From Ocypus olens (Eukaryota > Arthropoda > Insecta > Coleoptera > Staphylinidae), in contig OU343049.1 in assembly GCA_910593695.2 (NCBI GenBank), positions 34,668,934 through 34,732,933 on the forward strand: a stretch of 64,000 bases of DNA, written 5' to 3'. Of this stretch, positions 1 through 11,005 are shown in pieces; the stretch's first letter is position 1; each line of letters opens with the position of its first letter. The position numbers and the translations under genes are program-made. Under the pieces are notes generated by a model. The model saw only the letters and a list, made by a program, of their open reading frames with translations, made no database searches and had not been told where the DNA came from.

Positions 1-454
1 GAACCGATTCAATGAACCGGTTCTTAACAAAGAGCGCTCAGGAACGGGTTCGCACAAAAAGAACGCGGTTCCTCTGCTCTTTAATATGTACTTGGCTTTT
101 TCTTCAAGAGTGAAAACCAAACGCATACCCCTACCTGTAGAAGCGCCCCGGTAAAAGCGCATGAAATCACCTGCGGAAATTTCATGCAGTTCTAAGAGAG
201 GTTAACTGCGAAAATTTCATACGGTTCAGTCCACTATCAAGTGAAACACGAGCTTCATGCGGTTCCTGCTATGAACCGTAGATAACTTCAAGAGGTTCAC
301 ACCTCGAAACGCATGGAATTCCCGCGGTAACTTCATGCGGTTCATACCAGGAACCGCATGAAGTTCTTGCAGGTAGCATTCCCGTTGAGGACCGCTTGAA
401 GTTATCTGCGGAAACTTATCGCAGAAATTATATGCGGTTCTCGTGATTTTTTTT

Positions 455-2255
455 TTAGTCCAGACATAAATTTTGACTAGAAGTTTTACATTTGGAATTT
501 TAAATGAAAATGTAGAAACGTTTAATTAAATTCAACATTTTTTCTTTAAGTCAAAATTCATTTTTTTTTTACACTTGTCACTTTAAATTAAATTTTGTCT
601 TTTAACTTTAATTAAATTTGATATTTGTAGAGACTTGACGGGGTTAAGTAAAATTAGTCGTTTTTTGACGTTTGGCGATTTTAAGTCAAATTTCGACATT
701 AATTTGAACATAGAGTCTTTTAACTTTAATTCGATTTGGCATATTTTCTAGAGGCTTTACGACTTTAAGTCAAAATTAATCTTTTCTCTTGATGCTTGCT
801 GACTTTAAATCAAATTTACACATTAATTTAGACACAAAATCTTTTAACTTTAAATTTGACACTTTTTTTAGAAGGTTTAGATTTTAAATCAAAATTAGTC
901 TTTTTTTACTTAACGCTTGTTGACTTTAATCTAATTTATACATTAATTCGAATATAAAGTCGTTTAACTTTCATTCAATTTGACATTTCTTCTAGAGGAT
1001 TAAAGATTTAAGTCAAACTTAGTCTTTTTTCTTAACAAATTTCGACATTAATTTGTTATACAGTTATAACGTTAATTAAATTTATCACATTTTTTAGAGG
1101 CTTAACGAATTTAATCCATAATTTGTTTTTTTTCTTAACACTTGTCGACTTTAAGTCAAATTTATACATTCAGTTGTCATAAAGTCTTTGACCTTTAAGT
1201 AAATTTGACATTTTTCCAGAGGCTTAACTAGTTTAAATCAAAATTAGTCCATCTCTTGACATTTTTCATTATTTTGTCATAAAGTTTTTTAACTTAATTA
1301 AATTTGACATTGTTTCTAGAAACCCGACTTTTAGTCGTTTTTCTTGAAGTTTTGACTTTACTTCAAATTTCGACATTAATTTGCACATTAAGTCTCTTAA
1401 TTCTATCAAAATTTGACACTTTTTCTAGGGGCTTAAGAGTTTAAGTCAAAATTACTCTTACTTTCTTAATGCTTCTTAACCTTATGTAAAATTTCGACAG
1501 TAAATTAGACATAAAGTCTCTTCACTTTAATTCAATTTGACGTTTTTTCTAGTAGCTTAACGCCTTTAAAGTCAAAATTTGTCTTTTGTTGACGCTTATC
1601 AAATTTAAGACAAATTTCGACATTAGTTTGCATATAAAGTCCCTTCACTTTATTTAAATTTGACATTTTTTCTAGAGGCTTAAAGACTAGTCAAAATTAT
1701 TCGTTTTTATTGATGTTTGTTGACTTTAAGTCAAATTTCGACATTAAGTTGCACATTAAGTCTTTTAATTCTACCCAAATTTGACAAATTTTCTAGAGGC
1801 TTAAGGGTTTAAGTCAAAATTAGTCTTTTTTCTTAACGCTTGTGGAATTTAAGTCAAATTTCGACATTAATTTGGACACACTCTTTTTCCTTTAATTAAG
1901 TTTGACATTTTTTTATACGCATAACGACTTTAAGTCAAAATCAGTCTTTTTTCTGTCAACTTTAGGTCAAATTTGTACAATAATTTATCATAAAGTCTTT
2001 TGACTTTAGTTAAATTTAACTTTTTTTAGAGGCTTAACGGCTTTAAGTCAAAATAAGTCTTTTTTTCTTTCGTCTTCAAGTCAAATTTCTACAATAATTT
2101 ATCATAAAGTCTTTTGACTTTAATTAAATTTGACATTTTTTTAGAGGCGTAACGGCTTTAAGGTAAAATTAGTTTTTTTTTATTTCGATTTCAAGTCCAA
2201 TTTCTACAATAATTTATCATCAAGTCTTTTAACTGTAATTAAATTTGGTATTTCT
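455..2255. repeat. Tandem array of about 120-bp AT-rich units
   Basis: A marker similar to TAGAGGCTTAACG followed by TTTAAGTCAAAATTAGTC recurs near 751, 871, 995, 1097, 1219, 1319, 1428, 1551, 1675, 1796, 1917, 2029 and 2143. Spacing is mostly 114-124 bases with a few shorter units near 100, so there are roughly 14 diverged copies. Each unit also holds CTTTAAGTCAAATTTCGACA and a CTTTTAACTTTAATTAAATT-like block. The array lies inside the hAT-type element and contains no coding sequence. Confidence 0.8.
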
Positions 2256-2940
2256 TTTAGATTAAATAAATAAATGAAAAATAAATTAACCCGCAGCATA
2301 AAAAAACAAAATAATATTTTATAATTTCATAATAAAGAAATTATACAATTTTGAAATTATTTATTTCCTTCTAAAAATTAAGAAGAGTATGATATACCGG
2401 GTGTGCATTTTCGTGCTTTCCTGATTACCCGATTGTTTTTCAGAACAGGAACAAGAGTAAATAAATGTTCAAAGTTTAAAAATCTACCAGATTTGATTTA
2501 TATACAGAGAGGAGAAAATGTGAAAATTATATGATAATGTAAAAATAGCAGGAGCCTAAAACTGTAACTTTAAAAATCAATCGATTTAGAAATATCAGAA
2601 ATGTGCAAAAAAACAGAGTAAATATTCAATGCCCACTTCCCGTTTACAAATATTTACCAGTAGCTTTTCTGTTCTTTAAACTATCAAGTATAAAATACAG
2701 AAAATGTTAAAATATATACCGACGAGAAGTTATCCATAAATAATAGATTTCTCGGCGGTCAAAAAGCTTAGCGAATTTTTTTTTTGCGATGCCCTTGTTT
2801 TATGGCCCAGAATTTTTATTTACGTCGGTAAAATATATTGCAGTTGTGGCCACACTATGAATACCCATATTATATATTTTTAAATTAATTGGAAGTCTGC
2901 AACTCATTTCTGACAATCTGGCTATAACTATAGAAAAGAC
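2256..2940. other. AT-rich spacer inside the hAT-type element
   Basis: No reading frame or RNA gene is recognisable. A lone mariner-like terminus, TA followed by CCGGGTGTGCATTTTCGTGC, starts near 2397, but I find no matching inverted end, so it may be a truncated insertion. Confidence 0.4.
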
Positions 2941-3129
2941 CGGTGAACCGCTCGAAGGAACCGGTTCATCCAGTGAGTGAACCGGTTCGGAACCGTTCCC
3001 GGCAGTGAACCGTTTTTCCCATCTCTAATCTACATTGAGATTTTGATACTGCATACATCGATCCAAAATAATCAAAATCAAAAAAATGCAATCAATAAAT
3101 ATAAGAACAGACGGCTTAATTTCAATTCG

Positions 3130-3135
3130 TTTATT
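3130..3135 (-). terminator. Poly(A) signal of cuticle gene 1
   Basis: AATAAA on the minus strand about 30 bases after the stop codon, conserved at the same place in gene 2. Confidence 0.6.
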
Positions 3136-3163
3136 TATATTAAAACAACACCAGTCAGGCAAA

Positions 3164-3983
3164 TTATTTGGCAACTACATATGGAGCAGAGAATGGATAA
3201 GCGGCGTATGGGTGAGCAGCATATGGTTGAGCTGCATATGAGTAGGCAGCATGGCCATGGGCAGCTACAAGTGGTGCAGAGTGAGCAGCAATCAAAGGAG
3301 AGGAATGAGCAGCTACAAATGGAGCAGCATGAGCAGCAACAACTGGCGCAGCGATAGCATGGTTAACCACGTGAGCATTGTAGGAACTTGCGTATGGGGC
3401 TACATAAGCAGCTGGTGCTACAGGTACTACTCCGGCAGAACAAGCAGCGAACAGGGCGAAGAGCGCCAAACTCTAAAAGTAAATAGAACAATTATTTATA
3501 CATATTATTATACAGTGAGCATATTGTAAGGCTGTACATAACTTAAATTAGTAAAATATAAATTTATTTATCTCTCAGTTTGATTTAAAGAACCTTATTA
3601 ATTGATTGCCTTTCTTAAATCCTTTAAATTAAAATGTATTCTTCAGAGAAAAAAAAAATCAGATGTTCAGATGATACATAGAAGAGATATTGAAGCTTTG
3701 AGTTATTTCCAATTTATTAGTTTTAAATTATTCAATTAAGGGTGATTACAAAGATTACTAAATTCGCCATGGTTAGTTGTAAATTAAACAAGGTGATCCG
3801 TATGCACAGATTTCTTTATGCCCATTGTATATAAATCATATTCAAGACTTTAATAGCAATAACAATAGGAATATTTATCGGTTCGCTTGTTAACTGTATA
3901 ATTAATATTAGTATATACATTTTCCGTGAAATGTTTTAATTCTAATTAAAGTAATTCATACTTACAATGATTTTGGTTGCCAT
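3164..3983 (-). CDS. Low-complexity cuticular protein, gene 1
   Basis: Two coding exons: 3983-3966 (MATKII, donor GTAAGT) and 3472-3164 (acceptor CTTTTAG just before AGT TTG GCG), joined in phase 0 to give 108 residues. Residues 1 to about 19 form a signal peptide ending in CSAG, so the product is secreted into the cuticle. The mature part is built from AAP(V/F/L) and VAAH repeats (for example APVVAAHAAPFVAAH) followed by a YAA(H/Q)PYAAYP tail ending YVVAK. There is no chitin-binding R&R domain; this is the Ala-rich low-complexity class of insect cuticular proteins, a structural role inferred from family knowledge. It differs from gene 2 at only a few mature residues. A TATA box lies upstream and a poly(A) signal downstream. 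The long Gln/Met-rich frame on the opposite strand is an artefact of the codon repeats. Confidence 0.88.
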
Positions 3984-4044
3984 TATATTTGTGTTGGTGC
4001 TTAGGTAGACGGATTGACTATGCTGTCCTCAAGCATAATCTACG

Positions 4045-4052
4045 TTTATATA
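4045..4052 (-). promoter_or_regulatory. TATA box of cuticle gene 1
   Basis: TATATAAA on the minus strand, about 60-70 bases before the start codon. The leader between it and the ATG (GTCAATCCGTCTAC, then CACCAACAC) is shared with genes 2 and 3. Confidence 0.7.
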
Positions 4053-4734
4053 CTAAAGACTTGCTTAATATGTAGTAGGAGGAGTACCTGAAATAACAAG
4101 AGATTTTCGAAACAGTTCATCATACAAACGAGACGTGTAGATAATACATTAGGTCACTAATTAAAGTTTCGGAGCTTGTTAAAAATTACTTGCCTGCTGA
4201 ATTTAAACTGGAGTAAAATTTTCAGAAAAGCAAAAAAAATATTTAAAATAATTATAGTAGTATGTTTTTGTTTAAGAAAATACATTATATAATTTGATGT
4301 TATTTTTTATAATGAGTTAATACAAATATTTGCATTATTTTGTGAATTAAGAGGCATATTATTATTTATTATAATCGACTGCAGAAAATATGTACAACAT
4401 AAAAAAATAATTTGTGGTTACTTCAATTTGCCGGATTTGTTATGGTATAGCTTGTTTGAAAATCAATGATTGTAGTGAAATAATTTTTAATTAATTTACG
4501 AAACTTTTTAATATCTCCTGACATTATTTATGAATCAGTCTCACCTGCAATAGACGAAATATTCAAAAACAGTAAATATCACCACGCAACGTATACAGGG
4601 TGTCTAAGTTAAACGTTTCAGAACTTCGACGAGGGGTAGGGTGCATTCTGATGATTCGAAATCATATGTAATGATTACAAAAGAAGTTGCAATAAAATAA
4701 TACTACTCCTAACCTAAATGTACATTTAATGTAA

Positions 4735-4901
4735 TTTAATTTAGTTTTAGTTTTAGTTTAGTAAATTAGTAGGTTAAGTGGAAGAGCAGTAAGAGGTTAC
4801 TACCTCACTGAACTTCGCCTACTCTGCCATGATATTTCTTGTACTTTATTTTTTTTTCTCGCAATAAATACAATTTATTATTATTATTATTATTATTATA
4901 T
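4735..4901 (+). mobile_element. LINE 3' tail ending in (ATT)n
   Basis: A block within the mariner ends with AATACAATTTATT followed by about eight ATT triplets (4872-4899). Short triplet tails of this kind mark the 3' end of some non-LTR retrotransposons. No coding part is present, and the left edge is uncertain. Confidence 0.4.
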
Positions 4902-5025
4902 AGCAATGCGGGGTCGGAAATGCTTTCCTGATCGAGGGGATCACCTCATCGGATCTTACCTGTTGTCGTTTCGTCTAACCGGACGTAAGTACTTGATCTT
5001 TCTGCAGCAAGTATAGCCACAACTT

Positions 5026-5334
5026 TTGGGTGACGAACAGATTTCTGCATCGATGCAACGGACAATGTGGATCCAACATGATGGAGCCCCTGCCTATTTT
5101 AGCAGTAATGTTCGTAACTACCTAGACGTCAGATTCGGCCAACATTGGATTGAGCGTGGTGATCCCGTGCGTTGGTCTGCTCGGTCACCAGATTTTTATT
5201 TCTGGGGCCATATGAAAACACTGGTTTATCACAAGCCCGTTGACAGTGCTGAGGAGCTGGTTGCCAGAATCGCAGTAGCTGCTGGAGAAATTCGAGATGA
5301 TCCTGAATTATACCAGAATGCGTCGGAGATGTGA
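5026..5334 (+). pseudogene. Mariner-type transposase, C-terminal remnant
   Basis: About 100 residues. The second catalytic Asp is in WIQHDGAPAYFS, and GQHWIERGDPVRW leads to ARSPDF...FWGH. The usual LTPLDF block is partly deleted, so the third catalytic Asp is damaged, and the N-terminal DNA-binding half and first Asp are missing. It cannot be active. Confidence 0.75.
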
Positions 5335-5840
5335 GGTCTGCATAGCAGTCGGTGGCAAAAAATTCGAACACTTTCTTTGACTCATGTACCTTTCGTTTTT
5401 GTACATTTATTATTAAAACGATTTGTCACTTACGGTCTCTTTCTTTATGGTGTTTCTGTTTACATCACCGCTTCAGGAAAGCATTTCCGCCCCCACATTG
5501 CTCGAGTCGTTATGGTGCACCCTACCCCTCGTCGAAGTTCTGAAACGTTTAACTGAGACACCCTGTATATTTAAAATTATAGCGCCCCTACCTTAAACAA
5601 TTGTAAGGTATGCTATGAATTCAAGACAGAAAAATTACTTTTCACAAATTACTAAGGTGTCACTATTTAGTAATAGAGACTGCAGATTTGAAGGTAGAAC
5701 TTTTCTATAACGTACTTTATTATGTAATTGACAGTTACGTACCTTCTAAGAAAATTTACTTGGGTAATTACGCACATTTAATAAAATTTAAAAAATAATA
5801 ATATATTTAATGAATTAAGAAAATTGAGTAAGAATTTTAT

Positions 5841-6679
5841 TCTCTCCGACGTAGTAACGCCCGTGAAGATCGGCTTCTGAGAGGAATAGCCACAGAGAAC
5901 CGATTTGAAACAACTAGGTCTGTTGCCATGGATTGGGTAAGAGCTGTAAATCGCCAGATTTCAATGGCGACCATTTATCGACGAATTGCGTCCTTTGACC
6001 TCCATTCTTACCATCCGTTTAGACGTCTTCCACTAATCCCACCTCCGAAAGTTGCTCGTCTGGCTTGGTGTCAAGAGCGGCAGGGTTGGGTTGAAGAATA
6101 TAACGACATCGCGTGTAGCGATGAATCCAGGTTTTGTCTATGGAAGAATGGTAGATGCAGAAGGGTGCGTCGTTATCGAGGAGGACGAAGACATTTAGAG
6201 TTTGTTGAAAGACGCCATACAGCTTTAACACCGGGTGTCATGGTGTGAGGTGCAATCAGTTTGCGACGAAAATCACCTTTGATGTTCAATCCAGGTACAT
6301 TAAACGCTCGTCGATACATCGATAATGTCTTGGATCCCTTCGCGATGCCATTTATGCAGGCGCTACCTAATGGGATTTTGCAGCAAGATAACGCTAGACC
6401 CCATACGACAAACATTACAAGGGTGCAGAAACAGAGTTGCAAATGTTGCCTTGGCCAGCAAGATCTCCGGATCTAAGCCCCATAGAGCATGTCTAGGGCA
6501 TAATGGGTAAAAGAGTTCGCAACATGCCCAGACCTTCTGACAACTTAGATGATTTGAGACTTCAGTTAGAAGTTGCTTGGAATGAGATGCCTCAAGAAGA
6601 TATAGACCATTTGATTCTAAGTACGCCTAGAAGGGTAAATTCTTGCATTGCTTTGCGAGGCGATGTAACTCATTATTAA
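5841..6679 (+). pseudogene. Tc1-family transposase (DD34E), 5'-truncated
   Basis: The frame is open from the truncation point through an HTH region (REDRLLRGIATENRFETTRS, then MATIYRRI) into the catalytic core: first Asp in ACSDESRFCLWKN, second in QQDNARPHT, and ARSPDLSPIEHV carrying the Glu. A Trp codon has become TGA near 6246, a frameshift occurs near 6430, and a second Trp has become TAG near 6495. The frame ends at TAA 6677-6679. The 5' end is cut directly into the segmental duplication. Confidence 0.85.
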
Positions 6680-6815
6680 TTTTTTGTTTCTGTTGAATTA
6701 TTCTTTTGATACTTTAATCATGTTGTACCAACGAATAAACAATAGTTTTCACCAAGTTTTACATCAATCGTATTATTCTTTCTGGGTGGTGTATTTCATA
6801 TCAAAGTGAGTGTAT
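6680..6815 (+). mobile_element. 3' flank of the Tc1 element
   Basis: Non-coding tail after the transposase, ending in CTGGGTGGTGTATTTCATAT and GTGAGTGTA, which looks like a terminal repeat. The matching left end is lost with the 5' truncation. Confidence 0.4.
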
Positions 6816-7269
6816 ATAGCTTATTCGGTGGAATCTGACGGCCGAGGTCGTAAAACGGTCGATCCGCCCTGAGGATCGACGCACCCTCGAAGAAAAGGTA
6901 TTGGTGGTTCGTCTATTGCATCCCTTACATTTATTACTGTCCTTCGCTCCTATTGGTATACTCACTTTCATACCAGTACTTCTCAACAAAGATTGGTTTG
7001 AGATAAAAAATATTACGTCCCCTACTTACCGAGCTTCGACCCTCCTTTACGGCCACAGCCGCCAGGTTCCGGAGAACAGGCTATATTAATAATTTCTGTA
7101 CTTTGAAATAGGGGTTCGAAAAATGTTAAGTCTTTACAATTGCTTATTTCCCAACTTTCTGGCGGTTAAAAATATGCATATTATAATAGTGATTAGTGCG
7201 TTTTCTATAATAAATGTTAAATTTGTAAAAAGTATATTATTTTATGTATAATTCCATATCCACTGTATT
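6816..7269. other. Unassigned sequence
   Basis: The stretch 6830-7085 is less AT-rich than its surroundings (for example GACGGCCGAGGTCG, then GGATCGACGCACC) and may be a retroposon fragment, but no motif is recognisable. The remainder is AT-rich with nothing visible. Confidence 0.3.
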
Positions 7270-7335
7270 CGAGGGTAATATAACTAGTGCTGCGATGGTA
7301 CCAAGTGAAGCCGATGAAAATTTTCTGATGGCTTT
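7270..7335 (+). repeat. Solo terminus of the ATATAAC-end transposon family
   Basis: GGGTAATATAACTAGTGCT followed by GCGATGGTACC and later AATTTTCTGATGG. The same end and the TTTTCTGATGG block occur in the MITE at 9422-9893. No opposite end was found here. Confidence 0.45.
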
Positions 7336-7979
7336 AAGGAGTGATATCATCGAGGATTAATCAAAGCACGAGTTATATTTGGAATACAACGAACGTTGCT
7401 ATACCTATAAAGAAATGCCTCTCTCTCGACTTAAATATCATAAACGTCAGTTCATCCTCTTACTTCATTGTCCGTAGCCTCCCCTATCACTCATTTTGAT
7501 AAACAAATTCTAGTGGGTAATACCACAAGAGGTTAAGTTTGGCCGGATAAATTTTATTTGTTTGCACGAGCCATTGAATCGACACAAATTTCGAGAACGA
7601 ATTGAGATGGAATTTGCCTAATCTCAATTCATTCAAGAAATTTGCGATGAAATGACAAGTGCTTAAAATAAAACCGCGAGTGGTATTTGTTGATATAATT
7701 TAACGAATAAGAACTATAAATTAGCAATTTATATTAATTAAAAGTACAATGAGTGAAAGAGCATTGTTTATTTGTAATGGAATTTGATGAAGCACCAATC
7801 GTCAAAATCGTGTGTGGTTAAAATGAAAATGGCTGAGTGCCACTGGAATCTCGAAATTCGAGCGTGCGCATTTGCCAGTTGTCAAACACTGAGATCCAGC
7901 CGTTAAAATGGTATTTATAATTATTGTTTTGTATAAATATATATTATTATAGTAAAAAAATCGAAGAAAAATCCTCGTA
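7336..7979. other. Unassigned AT-rich sequence
   Basis: No gene, repeat end or RNA recognisable. Short open frames here show no codon or motif signal. Confidence 0.3.
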
Positions 7980-8410
7980 TCAGGGAATCCGACCAAAAGG
8001 GGTGGTTAATAAATCATCTATTTATCATAAAACCGAGCTTTCGCCAATGTTTATTAGCTTCTTCAGGGATAACGCTACAAAATAATTTACAAGAGAAAAC
8101 AAATTTTATAAGTTAATGAAATGAGGTTATGCACGTGTTCGCGACGCACGTGTTGGCGAAAATTTTACTTACATGGAAGATGTGAAAAACTAAACCGTTG
8201 AACATACGGGATTAATAAAATGGCTCGATGCAATAATAGTTAAACATATTAAAACTTGTTAAAAACGCTGATGTCACTAGATTAAAATTTACAAACTTTA
8301 CAAACACACATCGCCGGACATGTTGGTTCGAGGCAATGACTAACAGTGATTGTGAACTAGGTTAGATTATAATGGCTGAGGTACAAGCCAAACTGGAGGG
8401 AGAGCACAGT
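7980..8410 (-). mobile_element. Penelope-like element terminal region (pLTR relic)
   Basis: On the minus strand, 8066-8033 reads CTGAAGA, an A, a GCTAAT/ATTGGC helix with loop AAAC, then GAAA and GCTCGG. CTGANGA-helix-GAAA is the hammerhead ribozyme core carried in the terminal repeats of Penelope-like elements. The adjacent plus-strand RT fragment supports a PLE origin, although orientation is opposite, which fits the frequent inverted or partial ends of PLE insertions. Confidence 0.45.
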
Positions 8411-8412
8411 TA

Positions 8413-8870
8413 GTGCCAACCCTGGGAAATTCATGCCGTCAAAATAGCGGTAAAACCTTTGGGACACCAATGGGTTCTCCTTTGAGTCCCATTTTGGCTC
8501 AAATCGTCATGGACGACTTACTGGATGCGGTCATCCCTCAATTACCTTTCCCACTACCTTTCATCAAGAAGTATGTCGATGACTTAATTCTTGCAGTGCC
8601 CCTCGAATCGGTTCAGCTCACTGTGGACACTTTTAACACGTTGAATACACACATTCAATTCACAGCTGAAACGGAAGTCGATGGATGCATACCCTTCTTG
8701 GACACAAGGGTTGTTAGGAGAACTGACAACACTCTTGTCCTGGACTGGTATCGCAAGCCAACGAATTCCGGCCGTTATATCAATTTTCATTCACATTCAC
8801 CTTTTCGAGTGAAAATTAACACCTTATTGGGTTTGAAATCTAGAATTATAAAAATTTGCCATCACTCCAC
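8413..8870 (+). pseudogene. Penelope-like reverse transcriptase fragment
   Basis: About 150 residues of RT palm and thumb. GTPMGSPLSPILAQIVMDDL precedes the catalytic FIKKYVDDLILA, then CIPFLDTRVVRR and LDWYRKPTNSGRYINFHSHS. This order is characteristic of Penelope-like elements. The frame is intact here but lacks the fingers and the C-terminal GIY-YIG nuclease, and is cut by the fold-back element at about 8870. Confidence 0.82.
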
Positions 8871-9421
8871 TAGAAAATCGACACTCCTGCTTCGCAGTCG
8901 TGCCGATTTTCGTCGCAACAAGCAATCGTGATCCAGACGCTAATAATTGCCTAGGAAAAATCAGTCACGAGTTAGATTAGAGAAGACAATTGGCCGAACA
9001 GAAAGTTCACACTTCATAATTTGAAAAGTTAAATTTAGTGACACCAAGTGTCAGACGTGTATTATTCTGCGCCACAATAATTGTAGTAAAAATTAGCTTA
9101 CCAATATTTTGAGAAATGCCTATGAGTACTATTACTGATGAAAGCACTAACACTTCAACCGAAAATACAAACAGATCGAATTCAGGAGCAAACTGCTTAA
9201 AAGTCCGGCAATAACTAACGTTTTATATGTTATAGAACATGTACTAACGCGTTGCTAGGCAATACCAACATGAGAGATTATCTGATTAGATACCACCCAG
9301 GGTTAATTGCCATGCATAACATGCAGCGGGGTCTGTTACGCATCGTAATTAGAATTTTATTGGATCATCTCATCAACGTTATTCGATTTCATTGGTTAGT
9401 AAGTAAATGAGGGCAATTGTC
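8871..9421 (+). mobile_element. Fold-back-end element, copy A
   Basis: About 550 bases, closely matching 18771-19369 and the reverse of 40766-41338. It starts inside the terminal hairpin (TAGAAAATCG, then TCGTGCCGATTTTCG), runs through ATCCAGACGCTAATAATTGC, and ends GGGCAATTGTC. It has no coding capacity. The outer arm of the hairpin is missing, and the hairpin tip is in opposite orientation to the other two copies. Confidence 0.75.
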
Positions 9422-9893
9422 GGGGGTAATATAACTGGTGCTATGATTATCATCGGTGATGGCGCCGAATTTAAGACGATAAAAATTAAATTTTCTGATG
9501 GTAGGATCAAAACGAATGTGGTATTCTTTCCGCGAAAGAGTACTCATATATTTGATCAAAATCGATATTTTATTGTTGTAGTAATAGTAATTTACGATAT
9601 AAGTAACGTTATGAAGTTGTTTACATTACGACGTTTAAAATTCGACAGGACCACAACAAATTATCTCCGCTACTTTTGTTTTTGTATCATTGCGGTGATA
9701 CACATGCTGCTATGCATTTCCTTGCATCTGATTGGCTGAAAATACATTCTAGTAGGCCATGAGTAGTATTCTCTCTCCAAATATAACTCGTGCTATGATT
9801 AATCATCGATAATACCACTCATTAAAGCCAACAAAAAATTGAACGAGTGCGTTATCACCGATGGTAATCATCCCACTAGTTATATTCCCACCC
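9422..9893. mobile_element. MITE with ATATAAC termini
   Basis: The left end GGGGGTAATATAACTGGTGC then ATGATTATCATCGGTGAT is mirrored at 9840-9893 (ATCACCGATGGTAATCATCC, then ACTAGTTATATTCCCACCC). An additional end-like block (ATATAACTCGTGCTATGATT) lies at about 9780, so the right side may be a compound of two ends. No coding sequence is evident. It directly abuts the fold-back copy A. Confidence 0.65.
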
Positions 9894-10083
9894 GATTATA
9901 AGTTATGACTGAACTTTTTAAAATTCTAGCAAGTATTACGTTTTGTTAGCGAAATTGCAAAAATATGTTTATAAACGGACAGTATAGTTTATCATCTGCA
10001 TTGAAATTTTGATACTGCATACATCGACCCAAAATAATTATGCAATAAATAAATCTAAGAACAGACGGTTTAATTTCAATTCG

Positions 10084-10089
10084 TTTATT
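10084..10089 (-). terminator. Poly(A) signal of cuticle gene 2
   Basis: AATAAA on the minus strand about 30 bases past the stop codon, matching gene 1. Confidence 0.6.
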
Positions 10090-10117
10090 TATATTAAAAC
10101 AATACCAGTCAGGCAAA

Positions 10118-10936
10118 TTATTTGGCAACTACATATGGAGCAGAGTATGGATAAGCGGCGTATGGGTGAGCAGCATATGGGTGAGCTGCATATGAGTAGG
10201 CAGCATGGCCATGGGCAGCAACAAGTGGTGCAGAGTGAGCAGCAATCAAAGGAGCGGAATGAGCAGCTACAAATGGAGCAGCATGAGCAGCAACAACTGG
10301 CGCAGCGATAGCATGGTTAACCACGTGAGCATTGTAGGAACTTGCGTACGGGGCTACATAAGCAGCTGGTGCTACAGGTACTACTCCCGCAGAGCAAACG
10401 GCGAAGAGGGCGATAAGGGCCAAGCACTAAAAGTAAATAGAACAGTTATTTATACATATTACTATACAGTGAGCATATTGTAAGGCTGTACATAACTTAA
10501 ATTAGTAAAATATAAATTTATTTATCTCTCAGTTTGATTTAAAGAACCTTATTAATTTATTGTGTTTCTTAAATCCTTTAAATTAAAATGTATTCTTCAG
10601 AGGAAAAAAAATCAGATGTTCAGATGTTATATAGAAGAGAGATTGAAGCTTTGAGTTATTTCCAATTTATTAGTTTTAAATCATTCAATTAAGGCTGTTT
10701 ACAAAGAGAACTAAATTTGCTAGGGTTAGTTTTAAATTAAACAAGGTGATCCTGATGTACAGATTTACTTTATGCTCATTGCATATAACTCATATTCAAG
10801 TCTTTAATAACAATAAAAATAGGAATATTTATCGGTTCGCTTGTTAACTGTATAATTAATATTAGTGTATAAATTTTTGGTGAAAGGTTTTAAACTAATT
10901 AAAATAATTCATACTTACGATCATTTTGGTTGCCAT
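10118..10936 (-). CDS. Low-complexity cuticular protein, gene 2
   Basis: Exons 10936-10919 (MATKMI, donor GTAAGT) and 10426-10118 (acceptor TTTTAG before TGC TTG GCC), phase 0, 108 residues. The signal peptide LALIALFAVCSAG is followed by the same VAAHSAP repeats and YAAHPYAAYPYSAPYVVAK tail as gene 1. The intron is 492 bases against 493 in gene 1 and aligns with it. The gene looks intact. It is secreted and structural, with expression inferred from its strong TATA box. Confidence 0.9.
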
Positions 10937-10997
10937 TATATTTGCGTTGGTGTTTAGGTGGACGGATTGACTATGCTGCCCTCAAGCATAATCTACG

Positions 10998-11005
10998 TTT
11001 ATATA
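10998..11005 (-). promoter_or_regulatory. TATA box of cuticle gene 2
   Basis: TATATAAA at the same position relative to the ATG as in gene 1. The leader sequence between them is nearly identical to that of gene 1. Confidence 0.7.

Larger units (their letters stand above)
1..3027. mobile_element. hAT-type element, right part, non-autonomous
   Basis: The first 450 bases are packed with GAACCG / CGGTTC motifs (for example GAACCGGTTC), and the same motif family returns at 2942-3017 just before a terminus reading CCCATCTCTA. Read from the other strand this is TAGAGATGGG, a typical hAT terminal inverted repeat start. The left terminus must lie just before base 1. Between the ends are an array of about 120-bp repeats and an AT-rich stretch, with no long reading frame, so the element is non-autonomous. 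The base after 3027 is where homology with the second cuticle-gene copy (from about 9999) begins, which supports 3027 as the true edge. The likely 8-bp target copy is 3028-3035 (ATCTACAT); its partner lies outside the window. Confidence 0.6.
4596..5565 (+). mobile_element. Mariner-type element (DD41D), internally deleted
   Basis: Flanked by TA at 4594-4595 and 5566-5567. The terminal inverted repeats start CAGGGTGTCT and continue for about 50 bases as near-exact complements (GTTTCAGAACTTCGACGAGG and its reverse at the right end). It carries only the C-terminal part of a transposase. A LINE tail appears to be inserted in its left half. Confidence 0.82.
3028..5840. repeat. Segmental duplication, copy 1
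   Basis: Matches 9999-13550 along its length apart from indels and the separate mariner insertions. Homology covers the 3' flank, gene, intron, promoter and about 600 bases upstream (to 4595), then resumes after the mariner at 5566 and runs to about 5840, where a truncated Tc1 begins. The left edge coincides with the hAT terminus at 3027. Confidence 0.8.

Noticed and set aside
1..450. Repeated GAACCG motifs as a CRISPR-like array
   Set aside because: Irregular spacing, both orientations, eukaryotic context; they are subterminal repeats of a hAT-type element.
2977..3357. Gln/Met-rich plus-strand frame opposite cuticle gene 1 (and its counterpart at 10009-10311)
   Set aside because: It is the antisense reading of the Ala/His codon repeats; no splice or promoter support, and the sense gene has exon structure, TATA and poly(A) signal.
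8871..9421. Densovirus inverted terminal repeat as origin of the fold-back family
   Set aside because: The flip-flop tip is suggestive, but there is no viral coding sequence in any copy and the hairpin is linear rather than T-shaped, so I keep only the structural observation.
9407..9739. 110-codon frame starting MRAIVGGNITG
   Set aside because: It starts in the end of the fold-back element and runs through the non-coding MITE; no protein-like features.
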